Positions 34,053-47,600 of a DNA stretch of 64,000 bases are shown here, piece after piece (position 1 is the first letter of the stretch; each line of letters begins with the position of its first letter). The notes below the pieces were generated by a model that saw only the letters and a program-made list of their open reading frames with translations, had not been told where the DNA came from and ran no database searches. Made by a program: the position numbers and the translations under genes. This DNA is from Hibiscus mutabilis (Eukaryota; Streptophyta; Magnoliopsida; Malvales; Malvaceae). The stretch is from NCBI GenBank assembly GCA_019671005.1, contig CM033744.1, positions 11,648,128 to 11,712,127 on the forward strand. Reading direction: 5' to 3'.

Positions 34053-34139
34053 TGGTATCGAGCAAGCCTGTAGGTTTCAATCCTAATAGCCCTTGAAAAT
34101 ACACTCCCCAATAGTAATGAGGCAAATCATCCTCTAACC

Positions 34140-34715
34140 TTAGTCACCATACACAACTCTATCAAACTCAACTCCACCAATTGCCTCTGATGGAAAACCC
34201 AAATTGAATTCATACTTATAGGTTATGACCTTTTCAAATTTGTTGATGGCTCCCACTCTCCTCCACCTACTACCATTACCGTTAACAATGCATCCTCATC
34301 CAATCCTGCGTATCAAACATGGATTAGACAAGATAAACTTCTATTTGGTGCACTGGTAGGCACCATTTCACCCAACCTTGTGCCACTCATCTCCTTGTCA
34401 AAAACATCGCTAGAAGCATGGCAAGTCCTCATCAACACCTATGCTCATCCTTCTCACGGATGTATCAAGCAAATCAAAGACAACCTAAAGAACATCTCCA
34501 AAGGATCCAACTCAATCACTGAGTATATACAAGCCATAAAAGCCAAAGCTGATGAACTTGCCACCCTTGGCAAACCATTAGATCATGAAGACCTAATTGA
34601 AAGGGTTTTAGACGGCCTTGATGACACATTCCAATATGTTATTGATGCAGTAAATAGTCGCGACATTGTCATCAGCTTTGATGAACTACATGAAAAATTC
34701 ATCAATAAGGAGTAG
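34140..34715 (+). pseudogene. Copia gag (UBN2/retrotran_gag type)
   Basis: The frame begins around TIHNSIKLNSTNCL, meets a stop where a Leu is normally followed by Trp, then continues with WKTQIEFILIGYDLFKF. From 34380 it is open to 34715, including EAWQVLINTYAHPSHG and SITEYIQAIKAKADELA, and ends ELHEKFINKE. This is the gag capsid region of the Ale/Retrofit Copia lineage. At the end a change of frame is needed to reach the zinc knuckle, so gag and pol are no longer continuous. Confidence 0.85.
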
Positions 34716-35500
34716 TCATTGTCTGCTACATCATCATCATCAGGATTTTGTTTTTGTCCACTTTACACATACACCACGATCAAGTCAGCGTTCCTACAAA
34801 TCTCATGTATCTCCCGACCCTCATCAACCCAACCGATCAGTGCGTCCTTTTTTGGGAAAATGTCAGTGGTGTCGAGTTCAATGTCATATTGTTTCTCAGT
34901 GTTCTCTTTTTCGCCAACAATTTCCTCATGCATCCCCACCTCCGCGCCCTACCAACTCACCAACGCCTTGTTCACCTGTTCCCTGGCAAACTCAAGCTCA
35001 TGTTACTATCACCTCTAAAACACCAGCCCATGATCATTGGCTGTTTGACAGTGGTGCAACTTACCATATTACCACCGACCTTCAAAATCTCATTGTTTAC
35101 AATCCTTACACTGGTCCAGATGAAATAATGATTGGTGATGGCTTTGGAATTTCTATTACACACACTAATTCAACTTCTATCCCTACTCCATCTAATACTT
35201 TTACTCTTTCTAATGTTCTTTGTGCTCTTACATTGAAACATAATTTAATTTCCATTTCTCAATTCTGGAAATCTAACAACGCGTCTGTTGAATTATCACC
35301 ATCTTCTTTTTTTCGTCAAGGATCTTCAAACGGGATTCATCCTTTTTCAAGGTCAACCAAATAATGGTGTCTATGAGTGGCCCAATTTTTCCTCCTCACC
35401 GTTACTTGTCTTCTCTACAATAAAGACCACGTCCTCTACCTGTCATCACAGACTTGGTCACCCATCTCTATCGACGTTCAAACACATGGTTTTGTCATTT
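34716..35500 (+). pseudogene. Copia zinc knuckle, protease and GAG-pre-integrase relic
   Basis: In one frame, GKCQWCRVQCHIVSQC is the nucleocapsid zinc knuckle (with an altered spacing) and HWLFDSGATYHITTDL is the aspartic protease active site, with DSGA intact. After a frame change near 35300, CHHRLGHPS marks the GAG-pre-integrase domain. The element is cut off shortly after, so the catalytic core of integrase is absent. Confidence 0.85.
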
Positions 35501-36301
35501 TATTTGGATGTCAACAAGTATTCTTTTAATACCCTCGACCCGGATGTCACATTTAAGCCTCAAGCCCGACCCAAAACCATAAAATTTCTCAAACTGAGTT
35601 TAGCCCAACGAGGTATTCCTCAAAAACATCTAAAGCCAATAGTTGAAAATATAGATAAATAATCAAAATGGTACAAAAGAGCTCCAATTTAAATTTAAAA
35701 CATTTGAACCTTCGGTTTGATTAATACAATTTCAAATAAAAGGATTACAGACTCCAACACGTAAGGTTCTATTAATACATAGCCCACTAAACACAAGTAC
35801 CATACTTTAGATCACCACATGCTAGAACCCCGTACCTATAGTGCTCATCGATCCCACGATCCAATGATCAACCAACACACGAAAACAACAATTTCGAGTG
35901 TTGAGCTTACAAAGCTCAATGACACTTCTACTCTACTATACTTTATGCTAATCATAAACATAAGCATGCAAGCTAGTACGAGCAATAAAGAGAGATAAAT
36001 AAATACGTGGTGCTACCACTAGTCGCCTAAACACATGCTCTCATCATATAAATCAACATACATGGTATACAAATCCCAACCATACTTAGAACATGGCAAT
36101 ATAACATCATACAGATATGGCGCTACCTCTAGACGCCAAATCATATATCATAGCAAGAAAGAATAAGCTTTTCATCGTATATAAGCTTTATACCATAATA
36201 TAGGAGTGAGGCCCTGTCCCACTAAGCATCGGGATCATACACTTTGAGTGAGGCCCGGTCTCACTAAGCATCAGGATCATACACTCCTTGGGGTGATGCC
36301 C

Positions 36302-37320
36302 TGTTGAAACATTAATTTTGATATAACTTAAAGAAAAATATTTTTGGAATTAAACTAATTTGCAAAAATATTTCAAAAGTCCAATAACTTGAAAAATATG
36401 TTTGAAATGTTTTCAAAGGGTTTTTGACATGTTTGAATGATTTTAAATAGCCAAAGTGTCAAAAATGGTTCGAAGTACCGATACAATTTGACCCGTACCG
36501 ATACCCAAAGGACCCCATATTGATACGGTTCTAAGAGTACCGATATGACCTTTTATCCCCAAGTTTTGAAATTTCCAGTAGCCATTTGGCATACCGATAC
36601 GACTTCATCCGTATCGATACTCAAGAGTGCATACCGATACGCTTGTATAGCGTACCGATACTCCTGTGTTAAAATTGCTCTAATGGCTATTTTTCTTAAG
36701 AACAAGTACCATTATCGATCATTGCGTACTGATACCGAAAATTCTAAAATTGCATTTATTGCGGGAAATAAAGACCTCAACGTCTCCAAACAACCTCAAC
36801 AGCTAGTAACGTTCATGAACATATTAGAGGGTTTAAAAGACTCAATCAAGCAGCCATGGACATACAAGAAACATCAAGCCAACATTTTATGATTAAGAAA
36901 AGTGTTTTGTGCTTTTAATTGTCATTTTCTTTGTAGGACACATTTGTGAGCTTAATTGTCATATATGATCAAGTGTTAAGTTTTGGGTGAGAGCTTAATT
37001 GTGCAAATATCATACCTTGTGAGGGTTTTCTTGTTTGCTATTTGTTTTTCTCTTTTAAGAGAAGATTTTCTCAAAGCTTTGGGGTATAAGCTTTGAGGTT
37101 GTAAAGGTTTCATCTTGATTCTAGAAAAAAGGAAGAAATTCATAGTGAATTTGGGAAAATCCTTAGTGGAAAGCTAAGGTAGTGGATGTAGAGCTTAGTT
37201 AGAAGCTTGAACCACTATAAATCTTTGTGTCTATTTTTAGTTTCCCATTGCTTCCACCATAAACACCCAAAATCCAATTTACCCTTCTTGGCATTCGGTT
37301 GATCGTTCGAGCACCCAACA
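36302..37320 (+). repeat. 5' LTR of the gag-only Copia
   Basis: Contains a cluster of about nine taccgatac-type motifs at 36470-36740. Directly followed by the primer site. Confidence 0.9.
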
Positions 37321-37372
37321 ATTGGTATCAGAGCTTCGCCTCTATACTTGATTAACATCCTATAGTCGATCC

Positions 37373-38045
37373 TTGAGGAGCTCAACCATTCTACATCAAC
37401 CGGAGTTTATGGCGCAATTTATCAATAAGCCACCTTACTTTGACATGACCAACTACTCATATTGGAAGAATAGGATGCTATACTTCATCAGAGCCAAAGA
37501 TTGCCATTTTTTGGGCATTGTTCCTGATAGCCTGTTCGTTCCTCAAATAAGCAAGGCGGAATGGAATACGGATAATCGTAAAAAGATGGAGCTTAATGCA
37601 AAGACCTTACACATTCTATTTTGTACACTTGGTCCAAAAGAATATGCCAAAGTATCATCTTGCGTAATTGCCAAGGAGATTTAGGGTCAAGCTTAAAGTC
37701 ACTCATGAAGGAACCAATGAAGTAAAGGAGACCAAGATTGGTCTTCTTAACCTTGAGTATGAGAACTTCAAAATGGAACCGGATAAAGACGTCACCAAGA
37801 TGTTCGATAGATTCTTCTTAATCATCAATGGACTTAAAGGCTATGGAGAAATCATTTTGGAAGACAAGCTTGCTCGAAAGCTTATCTATTCTCTTTCCGA
37901 GTCATGGGACTTAAAAAAGACTGCCATCATCGAAGCCAAGGATCTCAAGACCTTAATGCTTGATGCTCTCTTGGGGTCTTTTCTCACTCATAAAATCATG
38001 AAGAAAGGAAAAACGAGGAGAAAAATAAGGAAGAGAAAAAGATAG
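37373..38045 (+). pseudogene. Copia gag (DUF4219/UBN2), frameshifted
   Basis: The first part has PPYFDMTNYSYWKNRM, the N-terminal gag motif, and is open to a stop at 37682-37684. The second part is in another frame from about 37683: VKLKVTHEGTNEVKETK, then YENFKMEPDKDVTKMFDRF. This is the classic UBN2 block. The break is a TAG where Trp is expected plus one extra base. It ends in Lys/Arg-rich sequence with no zinc knuckle or protease, so pol was lost by deletion. Confidence 0.9.
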
Positions 38046-38498
38046 GGAAGAAAAAGATAATAAAGCAAGGCATTGATGAATGTTGTTGATTTATTTATTA
38101 TTTGAAATTCAATATATTTCTTTTGAATTGTTGGACTAACAATTTACTTGATGCTTGATTAAGAGGGAGCCATTTTTTTAAAAAAATTGTTAAAATCTTT
38201 TTAGTATTTTCTCCAATGTTATCTTACACCAAAAATTGATATTTCCTATAAATTGGTACTAATTTTTCCAACAATTGGTGTTCTTGAACTTAAACGTGAT
38301 TTCAAACTTGATTTTAAAACTATTTTTGATATAACAAAAAGGGAGAGAAATACGTTTTAAAATTTTAATTTCAAAAAGAAAAATGGGGAGCTTTAATATT
38401 TTCTAAAAGTATTTCACTTTTTCTAAATTTATTTTCCTAAGGGGAGTTTTCACAAAAACAATTTTTCAAATGGTTTGTTATATCAAAAAAATGGAGAT

Positions 38499-39520
38499 TG
38501 TTGAAACAATAATTTTTATATAACTTAAAGGAAAATGGTTTTGGACTTAATCTAATTTACAAAAATATTTCAAAAGTCCAATAACTTGTAAAATATGTTT
38601 GAAATATTTTCAAAGGGTTTTTGACATGTTTGAAATGATTTTAAATAGCCAAAGTATCAAAAATTGGTCCTAAGTACCAATATGGTTTGACCCTTACGGA
38701 TACCCAGAGGACCCCATATTGATACGGTTCTAAGAGTACTGATACGACCCTTTGTCCCTGAGTTTTGAAAATTCTGGTAGCCATCTGGTGTACCGATACA
38801 GCCTCAGCCGTATCGATACCTGAGAGTGCATATCGATACGCTTGTATAGCATACCGATACTCCTATATTAAAATTGCTCAAACAATTATTTTTATTAAGA
38901 ACAAGTACTAATACTGGTCGTCGCATACTGATACCGAAGAGTCAAGAACTGTATTTATTGTGGGAAATAAAGACCCTAACGGCTCCAAACCAATCCCAAC
39001 GGCTAGTAACAGTCATGAACACATTAGAGGGTTTAAAAGACTCAATCAAGCAGCTATACGCATACAAAAAAACATCAAGCCAACAATTTATGATTAAGAA
39101 ATGTGTTTTGTGCTTTTAATTGTCATTTTCTTTGTAGAATACACATGTGAGCTTAATTGTCATATATGCTCAAGTGTTAGGTTTTGGATGAGAGCTTAAT
39201 TGTGCAAACATTGTACCTTGTGAGGGTTTTTCTTGTTTGCTATTTGTTTTCCCCTTATAAGATAAGGTTTTCTCAAAGCTTTGGGGTATAAGCTTTGAGG
39301 TTGTAAATGTTTCCTCTTGAACCTAGAAAAGGGAAGCAATTTATAGTGAATTTGGGAAAATCCTTAATGGGAAGCTAAGGTAGTGGATGTAGAGTTTGAT
39401 TAGAAGCTTGAACCACTATAACTTGTGTTTATTTTTAATTTCCCATTGCTTCCACCATAAACACCCAAAATCCAATTAACCCCCTCTTGGCATTCGGTTG
39501 ATCGTTCGAGCATCCCAACA
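38499..39520 (+). repeat. 3' LTR of the gag-only Copia
   Basis: Close copy of 36302-37320, including the accgatac-type motif cluster (38680-38940). Confidence 0.9.
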
Positions 39521-41552
39521 AGCTCAGTACCACTAAGTTTCAGGATCATACACTCATGCTCAGAATCTCTCATCAAACATCTTCGAATGAAGCCCTGTAC
39601 CATTAAGAGTAGGGATCATACATTCGGCAATCTTTAACCATGGTATTGCAACATACTATTTCTCACACTAGGTATCCGGATCCCATCAACCAACTGTAAC
39701 TCAACCATCTAGGTGTCCATATTAGCACATAGCAAGGACACGTTTACCACACAGCACGCAGCATCACATGATCCACCAAGGATCCCTATGGTTGCTATTA
39801 TCATCAAGTCACCCAACGTTTACCAAGTTATTAATTATCATGGAAGTGTACATTAATCATCCTCATTAATTATCCTTATTAATCCATATTATCTCATTTA
39901 TTAAGGCATAATTCAATTATTAATATACACATCAATTTCCACCCTTAATTTACATTATTGATTATTTAACGTATCAGGTATTGGTACTCGAACACGAGTA
40001 TCAATACAGTGCCCTTGGGTATCGGTACTCACACTCGTACCGATACATAAACTGCTTACTTGGAATCCTAGATTTTTACAAATACCGGTAAGGGTTATCC
40101 TATACCGATATGGTCCCCAAACGCATACCGGTACGGCCAAAGCTTGTACCAATAACTTATTCACGGATTCGTACCATTTCCTCGAATTACGATATTACTA
40201 TGCTTTGTTTAATCCCTAAAGCTTATGGAAGCCATTAGGGTTTGTTCACTAACATATTCCATTAATTAATATTAATTACCAGCTTCATGATCATTTATCC
40301 GAGTATTACTAATAATCAATACTTTTAATATGATTTCCATCAAATCCCCTCAATCTATTCAAACAAACATACAATCCATCACAAATATTTCAATCAGTCA
40401 AACAATCATACGGGTAGCTCAAAAAACCCTAAAGGCCTCTAAAGCCTCCATGAGTCACATCATATTTACGACATCAACATACATTTCATAAATATCAAAT
40501 CTCATAATACCAGTCTCTACTCATGCTTATTTGTTGCCTACCTAATTTGCAGATACTAACACGCAAGGCAATCCCATTTAAGATTCTCATGAAGTAATAA
40601 GAGTTTGAGGTGTACTAACCTTAAGCAATTAACGATAAATCCTTATATAAGCTTCCCAATTATTCCACATGATCCGATATTCGCTCCCAAATAATCATCG
40701 CATAACAACGAATACTAAACTACATTAATTTCATGCATCCCCTATTCAATTTACAAGGTCAAACGCGTAAAAATAGCTTACCGAGTTCAAATTTGGCAAA
40801 ACAAACTGTGAAAACAGACTCAAAACGTCGAGAAACCCCCAAGTAAGGTCCCCCCCAAAAAGTCAATGGCTCGGTCAACAAGGTCAATGGCTCGGTCAAT
40901 GCGGCTCAACTCGGGTCAATGGCTCGGCGGCTCAAGGTCAATGGCTCAACGGCTCGGCTCACCCGATATGAATCAGCTTGGCAGGCCAGCTTATTGGCTT
41001 GGCCCAGCCGGCTAACAAGCTCCAACCAGCTACTTGAAAACTCGAACCCCCATCTTGAAAACTCAAAACTTCAACTCTCTCACCTCTTCCGACAGTGCTC
41101 CAACGACAACACCACGACCACCGGCTGACTCGTCTCGACAAGGTGAACACAATTGCGTAGGAGGTGTCAAAAACAGATACTCCAATGGTAGTAGATCGGA
41201 CATGGAAGCTTGAGGAAGAAAAGAAAAAGGAGAGAGAAAAGGTAAGGGAGAAAAGAGGAGTGAGAGGGGAATATGAAATCTGATTTTTCCCTCACCTTTT
41301 CCCCACTTTAATTCAAAAGAAACCTCTTCTCCAAGCCACAATTTCTTTAATTTACACTCGGGTTAAAATATCTAACCCAAAACCAATATCCGCAAGATTA
41401 ACGTGGAAATTGGGTCGTTACAACTCTCCCCTCCCTAAAAGAAATTTCACCCTCGAAATTTATATCCATAAAACAACGAAGAGCTAAACCTTTACAACTC
41501 TTCGACATCCTCAAAGACTTTCTGCTGCGCTACTCTGATCTCTTACAACACT

Positions 41553-42103
41553 TGTTAATTATAATCTATAGTAACCCATTTTTTACGGGCCTTTGAGCCC
41601 AATTAAAATAAAACCCATATCTCATTACAAACCCAACTGACCCAATAGCCCATCTACCCAAACCCAATTTGATAACTCAAATACCCTATACCCAATATTA
41701 CAAAAAATAACCTAAATCTAAAATTACCTAAACTACCCTTTAACCTAATAATTAAACCCTAATACCTAAACTACACTACCAGCCGTTGCTACCCCTCAAC
41801 CTTTCAACTCCCTGCGCGTGGCCGCCATGCGTGCCACCCCCGCCACTTGACTGACACCGGTCGCCTGCTCCACCGCCCAAACCTGAAAATTAAGAAACAA
41901 ATGTCATTTTCAGATCTGGAAAAAACATAATCAAATTGCATGTTTTTTTATGTGTTTTATATTAAAATTTCGGGTATAAAAACCCAAAGAAATCAAATGT
42001 AAAGGACCATTTTTTCAGCAGATTCGAAATAAAAAAAGAAAAAAATTTCTCAAGGTTCCATCATTATTCAAATCAAAAAACAAAAACAAAAAAGATATTC
42101 AAA

Positions 42104-42136
<33 letters not shown>

Positions 42137-43818
42137 CAAGCTTTGATTTTTGTATATCTACTCACCTAGGGTCATCGTTAGCAAAATTGGAGGTTGGATT
42201 CAGAGTCGGTGCGTTGAACAGACTCGAAAACCATAGCCCTTTAATTTTTCAAACACCGTGGGTGGAGGCGCTCTTCCGTCGATAGGCGACGGCCCATGAC
42301 GACAGCGCCTAGTCGGCCAGAGGGCTCTCAGAGCATTGCTCTCCCTTTTTTAAAAAAAACCCTCATGCAAACGATTTTCGTGGCCAAAACACAAATATAT
42401 AGCCCCTTAAAACGATGTCGTTTTGAGATTTAGATATCAGGCCCAAAACAACGTTGTTTATCCCTTGACCCGCGCCTTGACCCTACCCAGCTAAGGGATC
42501 CGCGCATTTAAAAAAAAGAGGAAATTGTTTTTTGGTCCCTCCGCATGGGATAATCACTTCTACAGTCCTTGAACATTTTAAATAATTTTCAATTTGGTCA
42601 CTAATTCAGATTTAATTAGATTTTTTATGGGTAAATTACCCTATTAGTCCCTCCGCCCCAAAAATGTTTTCAAAATAGGTCTACGCATGGTTTATTTCTC
42701 TCTGTGGTCCCTAAATATTTTAGAAACTTTGCAATTCAGTCTCGAAATTTGATTAAATCAATTTTGAATAGGATATTTACCCATTTGGTCCTTCAAACTC
42801 ATTACAACTTCTAATTTAGTCCTAATTCGAGGGTATAATTACAGATTTAATCCCCGATCTTTTTAAATTATTTATTTTCACCCCTGTACATTATTTTTAA
42901 TTTATTTTTGCATTGTTTTTTTGTTTATTTTAATTTTAGTCCTTATTTATGTATTTATATTATATTCGATAGGTTTTATTGTTATATATATATTCATTTA
43001 TTATAATTATGTATAATTTGTATATAATATGTATAGTATATTTATACATTATATTATTATTATTATGTATACATTATTATTATATATATTAATATGCTTA
43101 TTATTTTTTATAATTATTTTTATTAATATATATTATATTAGTATATTTGCTATATTATATATATTAGTTTATACTTAGTATATTATGAAATATATGTACA
43201 TTATTATTATTATCACTATGTAATATATATGTATCATGTTTTATACGTATATTGTGTTATTATACATAATATTTTATTTTAAAAGTTTCTTTCTTTCTTT
43301 TCTTAAACTTTTAATGTATAAAAATTTATTTTAAAATATTAAGGGAATATTTTCCACTTTATTTTGGGAATCGGCTAGGAAGTTATGTCCTGTCTCATTC
43401 AGGTATAATCTTCCTCGGTTGTTGTAAATAAGGAAATATTCTCCTTAGATTGCTTTTGGGATTAAATTTTAAATTAAAATTTGAATTTTTTTCATGCAAC
43501 GACAACACTTAATCAATGTGGAACCAATTTTGGGCGCTGTGGGGGTACTAATCCTTCCCCACGCATAACTGACTCCCGAACCCAAACGTTTTGAATCTCT
43601 GGTTAATTTTTAATGGTGTCTAGCCTACCAAAGAGGTAGGTGGTGACTCCATTCTCCATTTTTTAATTTTTACGGTATTCTACTAGGAGTGCCATCCCGA
43701 CCTCTGGGTGTCATCTCCTTTGATGTCATTTCCAAATATTTTTACATTTTCCAAATACCCCCATACATTTTAACTTACTATTTTATTTTTCAAAGAGAAA
43801 GAAAGAATGTTTACGACA
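41553..43818 (+). repeat. Tat 5' LTR
   Basis: Starts near TGTTAATTAT and ends TTTACGACA. It has the succession of gccca and aaccc motifs, aacgatgtcgttt, tttggtccctccgc, and an inverted-orientation copy of the gggtactaatccttcccc and ctgactcccgaaccc block seen in the solo LTR at 24349-25560. It includes a (TA)n microsatellite at 42108-42137 and very AT-rich DNA at 42950-43280. The exact start is not certain. Confidence 0.7.
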
Positions 43819-44688
43819 GATGGTGACTTCGCTGGGGATATTTTTAAAAGATAGTCAGGACAATGTTGATTTTTTGTTGTCTTGAAAGAAATTTGAAATT
43901 TTGATTTGATTTAATTTTTTAATCCCTCGACATTCATGCATGAGCTTTCTACCCGGGCTCCTCACCTTATTAAGTGGGAAGGATTACTTCGCTAAGTGGG
44001 GTTTTCACCTCCTTATAGTGTTGCAATGTACTTCCAGAGTACTGGTCCTTATATTTCGTGGGGTTTTCACCCAATATGGTATAAGGGTCGTATTCCCCCA
44101 AATCGATGTCCTCGCGACAGTTCGAGTACCTTTACTTTAGAGCCAACTCGCATATAGTGAGCCATAAGAGCCAACCATTTTTAAACGATGCGAAACTCTG
44201 TCCGTTTAGCAGTCACCCTTTTTAGGCTTTGATGCCTTTATTTGTTTTTTATTTACATTTTTTTGTTTGTTTAATTTTTACCTTATTTACTATTTAATTT
44301 ATTCATTCGATTATTTTAATTTGGATTGACTTCATTTCTTTTTTGATCGCATCATATTAGATTCGTTCATTTGGATTTAATTGCATGACACCGTCATTTT
44401 TTTTTCACATTTCATCGATATGGAGTACTGATTCACGGCTGGTTCCCAATTCAAAAAGATTTGTCATTGGGATAAAATCTAGTACCCTAGATATCAATGC
44501 AACATTCAAAGTTGCGAATAAATATCGCGAGTTCAAAAGTTAAGCTGTGGGAACCATCTTTGAATCAATACCTCTACATCTAGGACATACACCATGCATT
44601 TACATGCCTTCATCTTTAAAATTTTAAAACTGATCCTTGGGATGCCTCATAATAGTGATACTGGGTAGACCAAAAAGTCAGCCAATTC
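41553..44688 (+). mobile_element. Tat-lineage Gypsy: 5' LTR, primer site and leader
   Basis: The LTR (41553-43818) is followed by tggtgacttcgctgggga at 43821, which fits a Tat/Ogre-type primer site although I cannot assign the tRNA. An untranslated leader follows with repeated gggttttcacc blocks (about 44000-44080). The leader stops at 44688 where a Tekay element begins. The gag at 58485-59945 may be its continuation on the far side. Confidence 0.75.
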
Positions 44689-47600
44689 TGTAACACCCCG
44701 GATTTGGGCCTAGGAGTTTTCCTAGTGGTTTAGACGGTCCGGTGGACCAGGATTAGAGATTCGAGTTAGATTCGGGATTAAAATCGGAACAAATAATTTT
44801 GGTGCGAGAAAATAGGGTAAAAATATCTAAAAATCATTATTTAATATATGGATATTTTTGGTAAAGTCAATTTTGGAAAATGGAATTTGGAAATTGGACA
44901 TTTCGGCTAGTGACCAAAATGTAAAGATTGAATTTTTTTTTCTAATGTCTATTTTGAAAAAGGGTCAAATCTTAGAATCTTTAAGGATCTATTTTACCAA
45001 AATTTAATATCAGATTTTCCTCTCATTAGGATTATTTTAAAAGAGTTTTAATCGGGTAATTAAAAGAGAATTAACAAAAAGGTAGTTATTTTCATAAAAC
45101 CAAAAATTGACGTAACTTTTTCTCCTAAACTTTTCTCTCAAATTTCTTCAGCCAAACACTCACTTTTTCATCAAAAATCTGAGGTAACACTCTTGATCTC
45201 TTAAATTCTTATTTCTTAATTGATTCTTCAATCTTGCTTTGCAAAACCTCATTGAATTTCTTTGTTTTCAAGATTTAAAACATCCAATTGAGAGGGAAAT
45301 CACTCATTAGAGGTAAAGTTCATTATTCTCCTCTAATGAATAGTTTTTTATTGAAATTCTCAAGTATTTGATCCTTGTTTAATGTTTTCTAATGAGTTTT
45401 GATGAGTTAATTGTGGAAATTGATTAAATCAAGGTTTAATTAATGAGATTAAATGATTTCCATTTTGGATATGTTTTGTTGGCTTCTTGATTGGTTATAA
45501 TCATAATTTTGATGTTTTATAATTTTGATAAGTTGGTTATAACATTGGAATCCCGAAGCTTTGTGAATCTCTAATTTTCTAGGTTGATAGTTATGTGTTT
45601 TTGAGGAGTTGTGGTGGTTAATTGAATGCTGGAGCTATAAGGATGTTTGAAAAGTGTTTTTAGATGTAAATTGAAGTATTGAAATGTTTGATTGTGGTTG
45701 AGTTAAGTTTGGAAGAGGTTTATTGTTAATCTTGGGAGTTGTGGAGTGGGTTTGGGTAGAAGATGTTGAGGTTTAGTGTTGCTATGATGTTGATTGCATT
45801 TTGATGCAATGTACCTCTGTTTTGTGTGGCTAAAAGCAGGGAAAGTTGGTCCTCAAGCTTAAACGTGAGTTTTGTAAACTTTAAAGGCGTGATTGTCACA
45901 TCGGCAAGCGATGCATTGCAAGTCGATGAGTGGAAAAGTGTTTTCAACTTTGTAAAAGATTGAAAGTTGTATTTGTGGGTTTAGATTGAGCTTAAAACCC
46001 TGAACTAAGCTTAGAAGTAAGTAAAAGATGAATTCTCTCTCGAACTTAGTTTGGCCAATAGTTTGATACACTTGTTTTACATAGTTTGATTACTCACTGT
46101 TTATACATATATTGAGCATGGTTTAATGCTGGAAATTGGTTTCGAATTGATGTTGATGCATTTGGAGGTAATGCATGTTTTGTTAATGTTTATAAACATT
46201 ATTTAATGCGAAGGTTGATGCATTGGTTTAATGTTTTGGTTGATGCATATGAAAACAATATGTTGTTGATGTTAAAATGAATTATATTAGCAAGTGCTGT
46301 TATGGAATGGTTTGAAAATAAAATCGGATATAGTTGGCCCGCCATAGGTTTGATAGTGCACTATAAAAAGGCACCTTGGATGTTGAGGGGTTGATATGGT
46401 GTACCAAATACTTCATCCAAGTACCCTAATGGTCGAGGGGTTGTACGGTATCGAAGACTCCCGTTAGTAGATTAAACATCGTACTAATGAGTGCTATTGA
46501 GGGGTTTATGTGTATTGAATACTCCACCATGGGTGTCACAATGGTGGAGGGGTTTATGTGTACCGAATACTCACGTGTGTGAACCTTGTATTACCGGTAG
46601 ATTGTTTGTTAAGTGTTGTGGGAACACTTGTTGAATCCGTGTATCCGATGTTGTGTTTTGGTAAATAGAAATTGGTAAATGATCACTTGGAAGCCAATAT
46701 AATTGTTTACGTATCATGAGATGGATTATGTTGTTTAATGTGATTTAAACATGTTTTACTCTTTAAGCCTTGCATTGGTAGTATACATGGGAAAACTTAA
46801 ATTGAGGGCAGCAAATGGGATTTTACTATGGGATCCATGATACATGTTGCATATGGTTTACTAAGTTGTTTTGGAAATGTTAAGTGCATGGTTTTGGTAG
46901 GGCATGATAATGTGATGATGTTTCAAAAGAGTTTTGAAATGTATTTTACAAATATATAGTGAAATGGTTTTAAAATGCATTGACGATGGTTGTTGTTTGA
47001 GCATTCCTCCCTAAGCCTAGTGCTTACGCTCTCTTTTCCATCAATGCAAAAAATTAAGGTTCGAGGCAGCAAAGAGGCAAAGAAGGGAACTCCAAGACTT
47101 GAATTCAAAATATGGTTTGGACATCGAAAAATAGTAATAATGGCAATGTGTCGATTGAGTCTTTGGGAGGGTTTAATGAACTCCATGTTGTTGCAAGTTA
47201 AAGTTGTTGTTTTGGACTTGTAATATGTTTTAAGTGATTGAGATATGGTTGGTTTGCCGCTTTGGATGTGGACTAGGAAGCATGCTTCTACATTTGATTG
47301 ATTGAATATGCTAGATGTGCTAGGTTGGCTTCTAGCGTTGGTATGTTGATGCTCAGATATGTTGATGATGTTTTATGTTGATTAGATAAGTGTTAAGCTT
47401 GATTGAAGATGGCCAAAGTGTCATATGTTAGACCTAGAGGTTATTACAGGCCTCTGCGTACAGGTACAGGTACCTTAGAATCGGTACGCGGGGTCTATAT
47501 AAGGCTCAAAGTGTTGAAATAAAGCTACTAGACGATACGCTTAGCCACCGTATCGGTACACCTTAAGAAAAATTAATATTTGTTCAGGGACACGAGTTTG

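Larger units (their letters stand above)
33899..35508 (+). mobile_element. 5' part of a Copia (Ale/Retrofit-like) retrotransposon, truncated
   Basis: A short LTR (33899-34052), a primer site tggtatcgagcaag (iMet type, with an altered middle), gag, zinc knuckle, protease and the start of the GAG-pre-integrase domain appear in the expected order. Sequence identity to Copia is lost near 35500, where a Tekay LTR begins, so integrase, RT and the 3' LTR are missing. Confidence 0.85.
36302..39520 (+). mobile_element. Copia element with only gag left, nested in the Tekay LTR
   Basis: Two LTRs of about 1020 bp (36302-37320 and 38499-39520) begin TGTTGAAACA and end CCCAACA. The primer site ttggtatcagagc follows the left LTR at 37322, matching the initiator-Met tRNA, and a purine tract (aaaaaaatggagat) precedes the right LTR. 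The interior is only 1178 bp and encodes gag fragments but no pol, so it could move only with help from another Copia. Flanking 5-mers tgccc and agctc do not match well. Confidence 0.9.
35509..41421 (-). repeat. Tekay 3' LTR, minus strand (contains a nested Copia)
   Basis: Repeated actaagcatcrggatcatacac blocks are spread on both sides of the nested Copia (36210-36300 and 39530-39620), which shows that both sides belong to one LTR. Accgatac-type motifs occur at 39960-40160. The left border (TGTCAACAAG) is inferred from where Copia coding stops. Confidence 0.65.
35509..41552 (-). mobile_element. Tekay/Del Gypsy element, minus strand: 3' LTR and end of pol
   Basis: On the minus strand a short internal tail (41552-41422) ends in a polypurine tract (tttagggaggggaga) directly before an LTR that opens TGTAACGACCC at 41421. 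The LTR runs down to about 35509 and is interrupted by the Copia at 36302-39520, so its own length is about 2.7 kb, typical for Tekay. The internal region is cut by a Tat LTR at 41553. Confidence 0.75.
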
